Part shown: piece after piece, positions 35,159 through 47,016 of the stretch
How positions within the stretch are numbered: position 1 is the first letter of the stretch
Layout of the letters: every line of letters begins with the position of its first letter
From: Trileptium ribeirensis
Lineage: Eukaryota > Nematoda > Enoplea > Enoplida > Thoracostomopsidae
NCBI GenBank assembly: GCA_030248225.1
Contig: JASANE010020037.1
Location: 1-64,000, forward strand
Reading direction: 5' to 3'
Length of the DNA stretch: 64,000 bases
Made by a program: the position numbers and the translations under genes
The notes under the pieces: model-generated
Seen by the model: only the letters and a program-made list of their open reading frames with translations
Database searches by the model: none
What the model was told of the DNA's origin: nothing

Positions 35159-38100
35159 GTAAGATTGAGCTTGAACAGATACTTGTGAAAATAGGTTATT
35201 CGTTGGCACGTTTGGGCTTCCACTATGTAAGAAATATTTGCAATGCGTGATATATTTACCAACATCTAATTTAAAAATTAAATAACCCATTTTGAATTAC
35301 CCTTGATAAATTTTTGTTTCCACTGGTAAACCACTGATTCACGGATAAAACGACATTTTCTAATATTCCATGTCGAAACTAAAGATCAGGTTTGACTATT
35401 AGCTAGTTTAGCGCTATTAACTGAATTTTGACAATTTCCGTATTCCCCACGCAGTTTCCCTATTTCATAAACTGTGGCATAACTCGGAAATCCTTCTTTA
35501 TGCCCCTGGATTATTTTTAGCGAATGGCGAAGCCAGTACTAAACGAACTTGTAATATACTTACTTACTTGATGTGATTTCTATTACGCCTATCTTCGACG
35601 CTCATCTCAGACAAGCGAACACTGCGCAGAAGTGAATATGTATGTCTTTAGCTCCGCGTTGAATAGAGCAGGTGTACTGATGGCATGCAGCGACGCAGTA
35701 AAATAGTTCCACAATTTCGGGGGAGAGCGAAACAAGCTTCTACCAACCCGTGCCATGTCAGCTTCGACGGTTAACGTTAAGCGAAAACTAAAAATTGTCG
35801 TGGTAGTTAATTCCTTTCAAGAATAGCTATTGGCAATCAAATGTTCAGTCTCAATCTCGTTATCTATAATTCATTTAAGCTTCTATAACTCTGTCTGAAA
35901 ATATTGGTAAACTTACATTTGACTTTGACATATAAATTCGCCTAATCGCATCCCAACGAGATAACAAAGCCTTTTTAATTTATTGTTTCGCTATAGATTT
36001 GATTTTATGTCTACGTGATGAGCTCACGTACAGCTAGAAAGAAACTATCAAAATCCCAACCGAGAGAACACATCTTTGGATTGGTATGACGACCGATGAA
36101 CCATAAAGCCACGTTTTCAATAGCATTACGTCGCTGCTGGTTTGATTGTATGGCCATCAAAACTGCGTTCTTTAACAAAATTTCGGAAATAAAACTCACA
36201 ACCCATTGCATTTCTGGAAAGACCATCTGGATCACACATTTTATCCTATTACGAGCGCCATTCCATTTTGCTCAACCGTTGAAAAAATAATTAATAAAGA
36301 TTATTGTAAAATTTCACAATTTTACAGAGGTAACACGCAGGAGCAGAATTGTATATATATTAGCAGTTTCTATTATCCTGTATAAACCCAGCGATTATGT
36401 TAATAAACGTATATACTTGATTTTAACATCTAATACTAAAATTTCGCATGTTGTCGAAAAATAGTTTTCATTTAAAATGCTTAGGACACGTGCAAAGTTT
36501 ATAAAACTAAATATTACGAGGGCAAAAAGAAGATTTAGCACACTTTCTAATGTTAACTAGTGTTTCATGGCAGACGCGTCTTTAGCATTACCACTCACCC
36601 TTAATTTCTTGGTTTGAAAAGTTAAAACACATTAAGTCCCAGTTTTAGAGGCCCTGTCTGCAGTACAATATTATGATCGGCTCAACCGACTCTATGTTCA
36701 AATCGCGCATTCCAGAATTACCGCATATAATATTGGAGAGCGTTCACCATATTTTAACTTCACCACATGTGTGTGGTTTATTAAGGGTAAAAATGTCCGT
36801 GATATCTAACACGGGTTAATGTTAGAGTTTAGAAAACTGTCATATTCTTCTTTATTCACTCTTAGTAATTGAACTAATATACGGTCGTGTTTAGTGCACA
36901 TCGAACATTGGATGTTTTACCTGAAGTGAAAAGAAATTACAATATTAGGCATTATTTTTTCACGCTGTAGGAACCTTGCGGTTCCTGTATTGGATAGTCG
37001 CCACGCAAGCACAATAATTGTTTTCATCATATTCTGTGCACGGAAAAATCTACACAGCCGTTTTAGCTCTCCGCGTATAGTTCAAACTGCCAATCAACTA
37101 ATACCAAAATTGCACATTTTTCTATTAAAATTGCACGAAGTTAGTGCCTTTCCATTCCGCAGGGATAAAAACATACCGTATTTAAGTTTAAAACTAAGAA
37201 AATATCTTGTTTAATGGGTTGCATAAATCTATAAGCCCATTGCTCACCGCTAAGAAGCAAGAAACCAACTTAGTTAAAATTTTGACATTTTTTATATTTT
37301 CTAAACATTGGGGCACGTACCTCGAAAACAGCTTCTCTGACAAAAAGTTTCACGGCAAGTAAAGTTACAGCTCTCAACAAGAAAATTCTGTATATACGAC
37401 GGTCTCCATTTTTGATCCTATACTTCATCCAAAAATCACGACCTGAAATCTTAGGAGACCCAGAATAACCAAAATGAAAAAATTTCGGTTACTGTCCGTT
37501 TTTTGAAAATTTGGACAGAAACTCATCGGAGCAGCGTAAATACAAAGCTAGGTGTAATATTCGATTTTAAATGTCGAATGAAATTTTTTGAGGAACTCTC
37601 AATCTTGTGATGACTTATAAGTGACACAGACAGACCACACAAGATTTTTTTGTTCACCTAATTGCTATTTGAGGAAACCCCGCTCGCAACGTTCGCTTCC
37701 TTTCAATAACATGTTTAACATGTGTGCGATATAAAGTTCAATGTGTAGGGAAAAGCTTGATGTGTATGGTGCTCTGTTGGACAAACGCAATTTGGCACTT
37801 GCAGGATCGCAAACGGCGAGCAATGCAGCATCAACTGTAGTCATTTGACGCCAGTTGCTATTAATAGTTAAGGTAGATTACTATTTTATTTTGGATCATA
37901 TGAATAGGATTCAATGGTCACTGTTGCAGGAGTATTTATCGAATAATGTACCGGCCAAAATCTTGTATAAACATGACCAGTATATACCGTGCGCATATAA
38001 ATTATGCACAGAAAATCGACCAATTTATGTAAACATATGCTTGTCACAGACTTTGACGGCATTCCGTAGTAGCCGAAAATCATTCTAAATCCCTTAGAGG

Positions 38101-38236
38101 TATCTATGTTAACCAGTGGCGCTGTGGTAAGTCAATGTGGGGATGCCGTATGTGGCTATCTATATTTACACAAGTGAGTTATGATTATATCACATTACCT
38201 AATGTTTTTATAATTTTGTTATTTGTATTTGAACAG
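35159..38236 (+). other. Intron after exon C
   Basis: It holds a truncated MITE A copy (36,795-36,864) and a block at 37,310-37,690 with words such as cacagacagaccacac and gctcgcaacgttcgc that recall the tail of the 29.6-kb repeat. Two exon-like ORFs ending in stops (37,804-37,839 and 37,931-38,088) follow AG dinucleotides but have no family similarity. Confidence 0.45.
36795..36864. mobile_element. MITE family A, truncated right end
   Basis: The sequence tccgtgatatctaacacggg, followed by aactgtcatattcttcttta and ttcactctta, matches the right arm of the family A copies at 17.7, 22.4 and 62.2 kb. The left arm is not recognisable. Confidence 0.6.
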
Positions 38237-38416
38237 TTCGATTTGCGGAAAGTCCCAGGTCACCTTATGCAAGATCGATTGCGGAAATTTAGAAACCAAC
38301 GGCGAATTGACGGCGTAAATGTAAATGGATATCAACCTATAAGAAGCCCAGGCGACATCGCTATGTTTTCAATGCAAATTCAACAATGTTCTCAAGAAAT
38401 CATCATAAACTCTTAG
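38237..38416 (+). CDS. Candidate last exon of the ZCCHC24-like gene
   Basis: A long T-rich tract and the acceptor gtatttgaacag precede 59 sense codons open in phase 0, ending in TAG at 38,414. The peptide starts FDLRKVPGHLMQDRLRKFRN and ends IQQCSQEIIINS. It is basic in its first half (QRR, RKF), which would suit an RNA-binding protein tail. The phase fits exon C exactly. Against it, the third CxxC pair of the family is absent from this peptide, and no close AATAAA follows (the first lies near 39,659). An intermediate exon may have been missed, or the exon may belong to another gene. Confidence 0.4.
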   Translation, partial: FDLRKVPGHLMQDRLRKFRNQRRIDGVNVNGYQPIRSPGDIAMFSMQIQQCSQEIIINS

Positions 38417-38500
38417 TTATGCTAATTTAATTCGGCACGTACGTCACGATTTTATGCGTATTGTTGTTCACTCGCTTTGTGAGGAGCCTCAAGAGTCCGA

Positions 38501-38582
38501 TATATAGTTCCGAAATAGTTCAATGGTTAGCAAAGATGACTTTTAATGCACGGTTCAAAGTTCGATACGTCGCGGCGACCAG
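38501..38582 (+). other. tRNA-like sequence (pseudogene or SINE head)
   Basis: The stretch aatagttcaatggttagca has the spacing of a tRNA D-arm (A box). About 30 bases later ggttcaaagttcgatacg resembles a T-arm (B box). The acceptor stems do not pair well, so a functional tRNA is unlikely. Confidence 0.25.
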
Positions 38583-39954
38583 TAATTTTTCATCGACACT
38601 CAAAATGCCAATTAATTCAGGACATGAAGGGGTAATGAAAATGTAGTATATTTTGTGTCCCCTTATCTCCTGCAGTTGTTCGACAACCTATTAATTCCGG
38701 AGGTAAAGAGTTTGAGACGCAACAGAGACATCTGATCACTTTCTGCCTTCAACATGAACACCGTTATGTAGGCGTATTCACCCGTCAGACTGATCTCTAC
38801 AATGAGTCGGTGCGAAGTTAGCTAAAATTTTCAGGCGACGTCTCTACTATAAGAGCACCGGTCATCTTAATGAGAATATTCTGTCTTGCTAAAAGTCCTA
38901 CTCCATTCATGGCGCTGTCCATGAATTTAGAGAAAAATTTGGATCGACTAATTTGATGAGTTAAAAATATTTTCAATGTCCTCTGCGCTCGATGTCAGCC
39001 CAGATAAAATTTGATTAAGTCGAAAAGTTACAAAATCCAAACACTGCTTTAAAACGGCTGGAAAATCATAGACAAAAGCGGCAGGCATTACTCCAACGTG
39101 GCTTAAGGCCTATTTGGCTAGGACATAAATACCATTGCTTTCGGTGTATCTAGCAATCGTGCAATTCTGCAAGTTACAGTTCAGCTATGGGTATAATAAT
39201 ATCTGAACGAATGTGGTCGAATGCGATTCCCTACAGGACGGTTGGTATTGGGCTTTACAAAGGTGTCCCGCTCTCGGTATCATATATTAGTAGCAAGGGG
39301 AATTTCTGTTCTGTAACTTTTTATGCCATATTAAAGGACATACGGGTATTATATACATCTACATACACATTTGTGTTGAAATTGGGTCACTATTATATTA
39401 ATACATATTTCTACGTACAATGCTCTAAGATATAGGGAAAATTAGCAAATAACTTTTAATGTTACTGCTCATGTTAGGGCAATATTTTCTGGATAACCAA
39501 ATTTTTATGCCAGAACTAAATCAATTGTCTTTATTTCACAAAAGCATGAATTAAGTTTCATTGTAGGCATTGAATTAGATTGTTACAGTACAGTCATGAT
39601 CACGAAATCGGTCAAGAAATATTTATTTACGCCGCTAGCCGCTGGTTAATCTCGTGGCAAAATAAACCGTTCACAGAAACCTACCACCACAGATTTAATC
39701 CTTTAACGCCCACTGTCTAGAAATGTGTTCAGCTGACATTGTGAATTGTTGTGTTAACTGAGATTCCCGTATAATGTCTGTTTCAACACGCTTTGTTATT
39801 CGCTTGCTGTGCGAGGTTGCCTAAGGAGCAAAGCAACAGCTCCAAGATAGCTTTAGTGGTGAGTGTACGCCACTGTCACCAGTTTGCCTGCTTCAATCCT
39901 TCATGCCGGTTGAGTCTGTCAAACATTAGACTATAATACACACATTAATTCGGG
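38583..39954. other. Unassigned intergenic sequence
   Basis: No bounded element recognised. The stretch 38,700-39,120 has a less AT-rich composition and might be a decayed coding fragment, but no motif is readable. Confidence 0.35.
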
Positions 39955-40520
39955 TATTAAAGGGTTAACAAAACATGCGACTGCCGCGATACAAAGTTCA
40001 GCCAATGCGTTGATTACTATATAATTGCAGAGTGAAGGGTCGAGGGAACAAAAACTGTTCACATAACCTGTACACCACAGCTTTAACGTTGAATTTGACT
40101 ACCGCAATATAAAATTAAGTTAATGCTTTAATTTCTATGCTAATTCAATATCAGGTAAACATCTCTGGCACAACAGATATGTTAACACAACATGACCTAT
40201 TAATTGTCTAACGTCGTCCTAGACTGCCTCAACGCAAGTTGGAGATAATGCTTTGATTGCTATAATATTGCAGCGAGAAGTGTAGGTCACGGGCACGACA
40301 AAACTGATCACACAACCGGATAACCAGAGCTGTAACATTGTTGCAGACTTTCACTGCAAAGTTAAGTTAATATATATATATACATTAATTTCTATGATAA
40401 TTGCAGTATGAAATACAGGTGCCGGAACAGCAAACCGGTTCACACAATCTGACTACCACAATTTTCACGTCATTTTGGGCTGTGGGTACATCCAAAGTTA
40501 AGTTAATGCCTTGATATTGT
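39955..40520. repeat. Diverged tandem array, unit about 125 bp
   Basis: Blocks of the form cacaacctgNctaccacagc-tttaac, gactgccgcgatacaaagtt, aa(g)ttaatgctttgatt and tataattgcagNgNgaag recur in the same order at about 39,970, 40,080, 40,220, 40,320 and 40,450. Individual units differ substantially. The array continues upstream only weakly (ccaccacagatttaatcc near 39,685). Confidence 0.55.
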
Positions 40521-41689
40521 TGCTTCCCGAGAGAATCTGCAAACCTCTGGTTCGAGGCATCCAGAGACGTCGCTATATGTCATTATTCTGAGGAGGTTTT
40601 TGGGCCAGAGATTTCCAGGATGTGGCTCAAGGCAATTGATGTTAGTTGATATGGAATTACCTTGGGCCAAGAAATCGAAGGTACCTTTGACCTGATCCAG
40701 CCACGGATTACCTAGCTACCCTAAATCGATCCATCCTGAAAACTGTTTATCGTATCTCGTATTTTTTCTTTTTTTCCATGCAGCCGTAACGTATTAACCA
40801 TTTCACTTTAGCGCGCATAAAGGCACATTTCCATGCGTCACAAAACAGTAATAGTCTTAGAAACTTGACAAATCTAAGATATTTTGACTCTGTTTCGATT
40901 TATAGGTCAAAAACCGATCCAATTTGGCCAAAATGGGCTGGATTTTTTTCGCGGTGTACATAGCTTTCAGGTTTTTAGATAATTTTTTGGCGTTAAGCCT
41001 GTTTAAAATGTATTTATACATCTCTTGACATATAGGACTGTTGAAGGTCATATTAAAAAAGTTGATGAACATGTGGCTGTGTTCCTACTAGAATCTTCCT
41101 CTCATACCTTTTCGCGTTTTTCGGCCAAATCTGGGATTTTTCATTATTATTAAATTTTGATCCACCACATCTTGCGGAGTAGGATGAAATTCCAAGATCC
41201 GAACTTATAAGATATGCGAAAAGTTCCGTAGATGTGGCAGAAAAAGAAATGGTGGATATATATGGAATACTGACAGACTAGTTTTACCTTGAAAATGGTA
41301 TTTTAGGATATTATGATGTTGCCGCCAATTTTTCTAAGTCCTAATCTGTTTTTTTTTCTGTTTCTAATGTACATTTTTACCCAAAAAATTTTATTCATTG
41401 CATAAATTAAGTACCTGAAAATATTTATATAGAAATTTTAGCTGCAAAAAATTTCATTTTGCATCATATCAATAAACTTGGGATATTATCGTGGACCCCA
41501 TACGTCTAGCCTTATTACTGCGTTAAGCGATATATAATTTTTGATTTCATGTGTCTCACTATCTAGGTCGAAATTCAAAAATCAGTTATGATATGACCGG
41601 CGCAGTGTTTTGTAGATACTGGAGAAAAAAAATTATGGATATACCTAAAAATTGACAGACTTGTTTTATTTTGAAAATGGTACCTCACT
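40521..41689. other. Unassigned sequence with one diverged duplication
   Basis: The sentence tggtggatatatatggaata-ctgacagactagttttacctt (about 41,250) reappears as attatggatatacctaaaaa-ttgacagacttgttttatttt (about 41,633), roughly 380 bp later. No exon recognised. Confidence 0.4.
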
Positions 41690-42125
41690 ATTCTGAGGGC
41701 TTCAAAAAGCTGAAAAAACCAATATTTAGTACTTAGAAACCCCTAATATGCTGTATACCTTCCTCAGCGAAAACAAGAATTTAATTTTGGTGCGCAAGTG
41801 ACGGGCTCAACACTGTTTCGGCCACGCTAAGTATGATTCTGTGTCCATAAAATTGGGCAAAATACTCTTGTGGTGGCTCAAAAATGTTTTTAAATCCAAT
41901 ATTTCGTGACTAGCACCTTTAATATGTTATATAACACCCTATGTCTACATAATAAGTTAATTTTGGCGCGACGGTGACTGTCTCGACACTACTTGGGCAG
42001 GCTAAATGTGATGATGTGTCCCTAAAATTGGGCTAAACACTATTCTGAGGGTTTAGAAAAGGCTTAAACTCATATATTTTGTACCTGGCATCCCTAATAT
42101 GTTATATATCCCTCAGTAAATATGT

Positions 42126-42430
42126 CATACATTGCTGAGGTTCAGAAGTGCTACTCCCTGAGGCCTAAGATCCTCTCCTTCCCCAAGCCCTGATCCACCC
42201 CTTCACGAGGTGAAGGTGCGCGGAAAATTTTAGTGCAAATCTGCTAAAAATAGGATGAACATTACTAAAAATAGGGTAAAATCGGGGGCGATTGACGGAG
42301 GGGGTCGTTAACGTATTAACGCCCCTGAAGGACCTGCACCCCGAAGGCTTTTAATCTCCTCTCTCCCGAGAGGACCTCCGCCGACCCCGGCTAGCCCCCC
42401 TCGCCGCCAAACCTCAGAGCGTCAGCATGT
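42126..42430. mobile_element. Dispersed repeat of the TTTTGCC family, inverted copy inside the satellite
   Basis: The satellite unit breaks after cagtaaatatgt and resumes at taataatatattaatttt. The intervening 305 bp ends cctcagagcgtcagcatgta, the reverse complement of the tacatgctgacgctcygagg end of the 1.06-kb copy. The other end, acattgctgaggttcagaag, is an imperfect inverted match. The interior has aaaaatagggtaaaat words. Insertion into a known tandem unit shows directly that this repeat is mobile. Confidence 0.75.
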
Positions 42431-42518
42431 ATAATAATATATTAATTTTGGCACTTGGGTAGCTGTCTTAACACTATTTAGAAAGGATATGTACTAACCT
42501 ATTTCTCTAAAATTATGC

Positions 42519-42631
42519 AGCGTTTACGTTATAAAGGAGCCCCATGTGAAAGTTTTGTCCACCCTGAGTGTCTCTTCCACCATCAATTATACGGTGTCTT
42601 GGACACCATGGTGTTATAATGTAAACGCCGC
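42519..42631. mobile_element. 113-bp TIR element nested in the satellite
   Basis: The left end gcgtttacgttataa and right end ttataatgtaaacgc are inverted. The satellite word aaaattatgc is repeated in part on both sides (attatgc at 42,512-42,518 and 42,632-42,638), which gives a duplication of 5-7 bp depending on where the TIR is taken to begin. Internal ggtgtcttggacaccatgg is itself palindromic. Confidence 0.7.
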
Positions 42632-43990
42632 ATTATGCTAAAAACTCTTCTGAGGAATTAGAATTGCGTAATATGTCAATACTTCGTACCTATCACCACT
42701 AATATGCTATATACCTCTCTCAGTCACCACTAATATGCTATATACCTCTCTCAGTGAATATAAGAAATTAATTTCGGCCACAGTAAATATGAAAAGTTAA
42801 TTTCGGCAATAGGGTAGTTGTTTGAACACTATTTTTGAGAAGTTAAATACTATATATTGTATAACACTTTTCTGACGGCCCAAAAGCTTAATATCTAATA
42901 TTTCGTACCTAGCACCACTGATATGATATATAACTCCCGCGGTTAATATATAAAGGTTAATTTTGGCACAATAGGTGAATTACCATTATTTGTGCAGGCA
43001 ATGTACTATCTATGTTCATAAAATTGGACTAAACACTCTTCTGAGAGCTCATAAATATCCAATATTGAGTACATAGCACCACTAATTTGCTATATACCTC
43101 ATTCCGTGAATATGAAAAGTAAATTTTGGCACTAATGTGACTGTCAAGACACGGTTTGGGCAAGCAAAGTGCTATTCAATATCCTTAACATTGGACTAAG
43201 TATCTTTATGAGGCCTTAAAATGTTTAACAATCCAATATTTCGTACTCAGTACCCGTAATATGCCAAATACCTCAAGCAGTAAATATAAAAAGTTAATTT
43301 CGGCACTAGGATAGTCCTCTGAACAATATTTTTGGGCGGTTCCTACTATATATTATATAACACTCTTCTGATGGCTCAAAAATGTTTAACATCCAATATT
43401 TCGTACCTAGCACCACTAATATGATATATACCTCACGCGGTTAATAATAAGAAGTTAATTAAGGCACTAAGATGACTTACAATTATTTGGGCAGGCTAAG
43501 TACCATAAGGTGACTTACCATTATTTGGGCAGGCTAAGTATCATTATTTGTACCAACAATTGGGCTAAGATCATTATTTGTACTAAAAGCGACTTAAAAT
43601 GTGTAAAAAATCCAATCTTTAGTACTTAGCATCCCTAATCTGTTATATACTACCATCAGTGAATCTAAAAACTTAATTCACTAAGGAGACTGTCTGAACA
43701 CCATTTGGGTAGGTAAGCCATATGTCCGGAAATTGTGCTAAACGCTCTTTTGAATGCTCAAAAAAGGCTTAAATATCCAATATTTCGCATATATCACCAC
43801 TAATATACTATGTGCCTCCTTCAATGAATATAAGAAGGTAATTTCGGCACTATGGTGACTGTCAGAAAATGTTTAGAAAAGCCAAGTACCATTTCATTTC
43901 CCTAAAATTGGGCTAATCACTCTTCCGAGGGCTCAAAAACCATACATTTCGTACCTTTTACCAATAATATGCTAATGTCCCTCCTCACTG

Positions 43991-45390
43991 CTAAGCAAAA
44001 CTTTTAGGTTACTTTTAGTAAGTCTGCACTTATCCATCTGTGTGGAACATTACATGACCAAAATCTTGAGCCTCCACTTTGTCCAAGACACCATTTTAAG
44101 CGCGTAACTTCGAAAACTATTTGTTTTGCTGAAATGGAAATGTAGAAAATTATTGTTTCAAACGTCAATAAGGTGTTGTGTTATGCACTCTTAAGAGCAA
44201 ATATATATAGATTTACGAAATTGCAGAGTATATATTTTCCATTCATTTAGTTTACCTTGAAGAGATTTTGCTGAATGTTGCTTTGATATTGATCTCTACC
44301 TTAATTTCATACTCCAGTGCAAATTAATCTTTTGGTACTTACGTTAGAGGTTGGCGAAACCCCTTTTACTTGTCTTATCAGCATTTATAAATTTTTATTT
44401 ACAGTTTACTGATCTTGCAGCTGTACTTAGCCAAAAAATAGCACTCACTAATCAAGAGGTGCAACAAACACTTGTCTTTGTTATTTTAGCTACTGAATGA
44501 ATATTTAGGTTTGGTGCACGGGGTTCAAAACTGCTCATACCACCATGCCACCACCAACAACTGTAACCGCAGCAAACTGAGTTTAATGCTTTGTTTAATA
44601 TCTGTACGTAGTATCATACGTGGGAAAGTGAAATGTTAGTTATTTGTGCAAAATGCACTAAAAACAGCTATGCTCAATGTATGGATAAATCTACAATCAG
44701 TTTCGTAGTGGTTGAGCATTACAGTAATTCTGCAAAATATTTTAGCTTAGTGAAAATACCGATTCTGAGTTTTATGCAAGTGTATACTACAATTCTTAGG
44801 AACAAAAAATTACTTACCAGAAAGCTACACAACACTTATATCTGATTTTTCATTTTCATTTATATAGGGCAGTCACTCGTAAACATTTATTACACCAACA
44901 CAGGAATGCGGCTTTATTTCAAAAGCTTTAGGTAATAAACAGAAATCCAGCATGGCAGTGGGTTACTGTCCCAGAAATCAAGTTGAAGGGGCACTCCCTT
45001 TGTTATGCCTCCCGGCAAATGAAGCTTTTTATTTAAGACTGTTCTTTGTCTTTTCAGAATGTCTAGCATTCCTCAAATATATTTTCCAAATAGCGTTGTT
45101 ACACGTTCTTCGTTTGTCTCCAGATTCAAACTTATTATCGAGTCCCTTAATAAGTATGTTTTGACAAATTTAGTTATTAATAACGTCATCGCGTTTGTTT
45201 TTTATAGCTGAGACTTCAAAAGGAGTAGTTATTATATTGTTGTTGGGGTTGCTAAAGCAACTGAGAGTTACTAATATAATCATTTGTTATTTCTGCCACT
45301 TTGAAACTATCAAATTGTGTGCGTTTGATCAGGCTCCAAGTTGTGTTCACATTTGTATCAAATTGTGCTCGCCAATTCATTAGGCCAGGA
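43991..45390. other. Unassigned sequence
   Basis: Two exon-like pieces were weighed (44,402-44,456 and 44,870-44,937) but one has a weak donor and the other a stop before its donor. Nothing else recognised. Confidence 0.35.
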
Positions 45391-46147
45391 GTCGATGACA
45401 GTCGACTCTATTGCAGAGTGTGAAACTCTTCAGCTTTGCCTCGTGTTCGTCCGTGACTCGTCCTGGCATTTTCACCCTTACCTACACCTTCTCCCAGATT
45501 TATGACCAACGAAGTGAATCTTAAACATGACTATCTCACCCATATTCTTAGACCATTCATACCCACATGTTCTTGCCCCACGAACTCCTACCCCAACCAT
45601 GTTCTTTGAACACTAAATTTACACCTCACCCATGTTCATGGACCACAAAAGTCAGAAATCCAATTATATATTCGACCACTAAATTACACCCACTCATTTT
45701 CTTGGATCACCATTTTAGACCCCCCCGCAAGCAACCTGTGGTTCGAACATTCTTGAGAATGTTTCGAGAACTTTTAAAAAATTTTTGGATCCCAGGGACC
45801 TGAGGGGACGAAAATAGTGGTCGAAGAACCTGTGAATCTGAAATGGTGATCCAAAAACATAGGTGAGGTGGAATTTAGTGGTCTAACAACCTTGGGGTCA
45901 GAATTTAGTGTACACGGATATGGCTTTGGTGTAAATTTAGTGGTCCAAGAACACGGGTGGCGTATAACTAGGTGGTCCAAAGAATGTGGGGGCTGGACGT
46001 GGGGGAGTCATGTTTATGATCCACTTGCCAGGTCATAAACCTGGGTTGGGGGAGGAGGGTAAAGACTAAAACGACCGCGACATACCGCAGAGGAAAACAA
46101 GGCAAAGCTGAGGTGTCACACACTTCAGCAGAGTCGACAATCATCGA
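45391..46147. mobile_element. Foldback element with internal ~37-bp tandem motif in both arms
   Basis: The left arm from gtcgatgacagtcgactcta (45,391) and the right arm ending gagtcgacaatcatcgat (46,147) pair over about 350 bases each: ctttgcctcg with ggcaaag, agatttatgacc with ggtcataaacct, cttaaacatgact with agtcatgtttatga. Within each arm the motif catgttcttggaccactaaa with tttacacc is repeated several times, in opposite orientation in the two arms. The loop is only about 35-40 bp (45,745-45,780). The whole would form a long hairpin. No ORF. Confidence 0.8.
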
Positions 46148-47016
46148 TTTTGAAGCTATAAACAAGGTGAATTAAGGTGTATCTTCTGCTTATCAGAGTT
46201 ATATTAATTGTCTCTGATTTTTATTACAAAGACTGTGCAAATTATGTCTAATAGAACAGTTTGTAATATAAAAAATTTGTACTCACCTAAATAGGTCTGT
46301 CCCAGGCTACGTGTTTGTATTCAAAACATATGTGTTAATTGTAAATGTTGAGTAGATATATAATTTCTACGTCAGCTGTTACTCTGTGTACTAACTGGTT
46401 TATGACGCAAACATGGACGTAAATGTAAATATAGATTGCAGTTTTATACATTGTATTGCTTTTGAAAATTAGTGTTCGAAGATGTTTTTATATGGAATTA
46501 CAAAAATATACGTAATTAACTATTGTTATTACTTTGCACTTTTACCCTTGTTATAGACAAACTTTTTATTGCTGTGTTTTGGCAAAACGGATTTTAGTAT
46601 GACTGGTCCAACTGCAAATTTGATAATTTAAGACTTCAGATTTGACAAAATAAAACAAGCCGAATTTTAGTTAGCAATGATAGGTCTATGACGCTATGGT
46701 AATTCAAAGTTTAATAACGAGATCTTGTTGGTTCTTTGTAAAGTAGCAGCTGCTAAATGTGGCGCTTAATCACTGTAACATTACTTATAATGTACCACAC
46801 TACAAGTTAATTTTCATATGTGCAAAATAACGGTTATTGAAATTCTTCACCTTGATTACGGTATATTCAATCTGCTGGACATTCGGTCGCACCAGAACTC
46901 TTATTGCGTTGCCCGAACTTCTTTTTAGATTGTACTTAGTTGCAAATGGTCGGCAGGGTCCGGCCTTAACTTTGCGTTTTGCTCATTAGACGATAGTGTA
47001 GTATATAGTGGTTGCC
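46126..47016 (+). repeat. Left arm of a ~0.89-kb inverted repeat
   Basis: From gagtcgacaatcatcgattttgaagc to tatagtggttgcc, this arm is the reverse complement of 50,346-51,233. Differences are scattered single bases and small indels, for example acatggacgtaaatg against acatcaacgtaatgt. The outer 22 bases overlap the right end of the foldback element at 45.39-46.15 kb. Confidence 0.9.

Larger units (their letters stand above)
41690..43990. repeat. Satellite array, unit about 172 bp, roughly 11 copies
   Basis: The anchor ctcttctgagggctcaaaaa, followed by ccaatatttcgtacctagca and ccactaatatgctatatacc, recurs at about 41,690, 41,868, 42,040, 42,648, 42,862, 43,034, 43,200, 43,361, 43,575, 43,746 and 43,920. 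Most intervals are 160-180 bp. Between anchors comes ttaattttggcactagggtg, followed by actgtctgaacactatttgg and gcaggctaagtacta. The 608-bp interval from 42,040 holds two insertions listed separately. There is no coding frame shared between units. Confidence 0.85.

Noticed and set aside
37804..37839. Short terminal exon-like DRKRRAMQHQL-stop
   Set aside because: Eleven codons after an AG with no independent support.
37931..38088. ORF after gttgcag with three cysteines, tested as the missing third CxxC exon
   Set aside because: Cysteine spacing is not CxxC and no other family residues match.
39955..43990. Tandem arrays considered as a CRISPR array
   Set aside because: Units are 125-172 bp, diverged, with no short identical repeats or unique spacers; the window is eukaryotic.
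44402..44456. Exon-like FTDLAAVLSQKIALTNQE after a ttacag acceptor
   Set aside because: Weak donor, no convincing importin alignment, and a stop shortly after.
44871..44937. Exon-like segment containing RNAALFQKL, superficially like the importin-5 segment before FADLLPG
   Set aside because: In that frame a stop codon precedes the only donor, and the match is only a few residues long.
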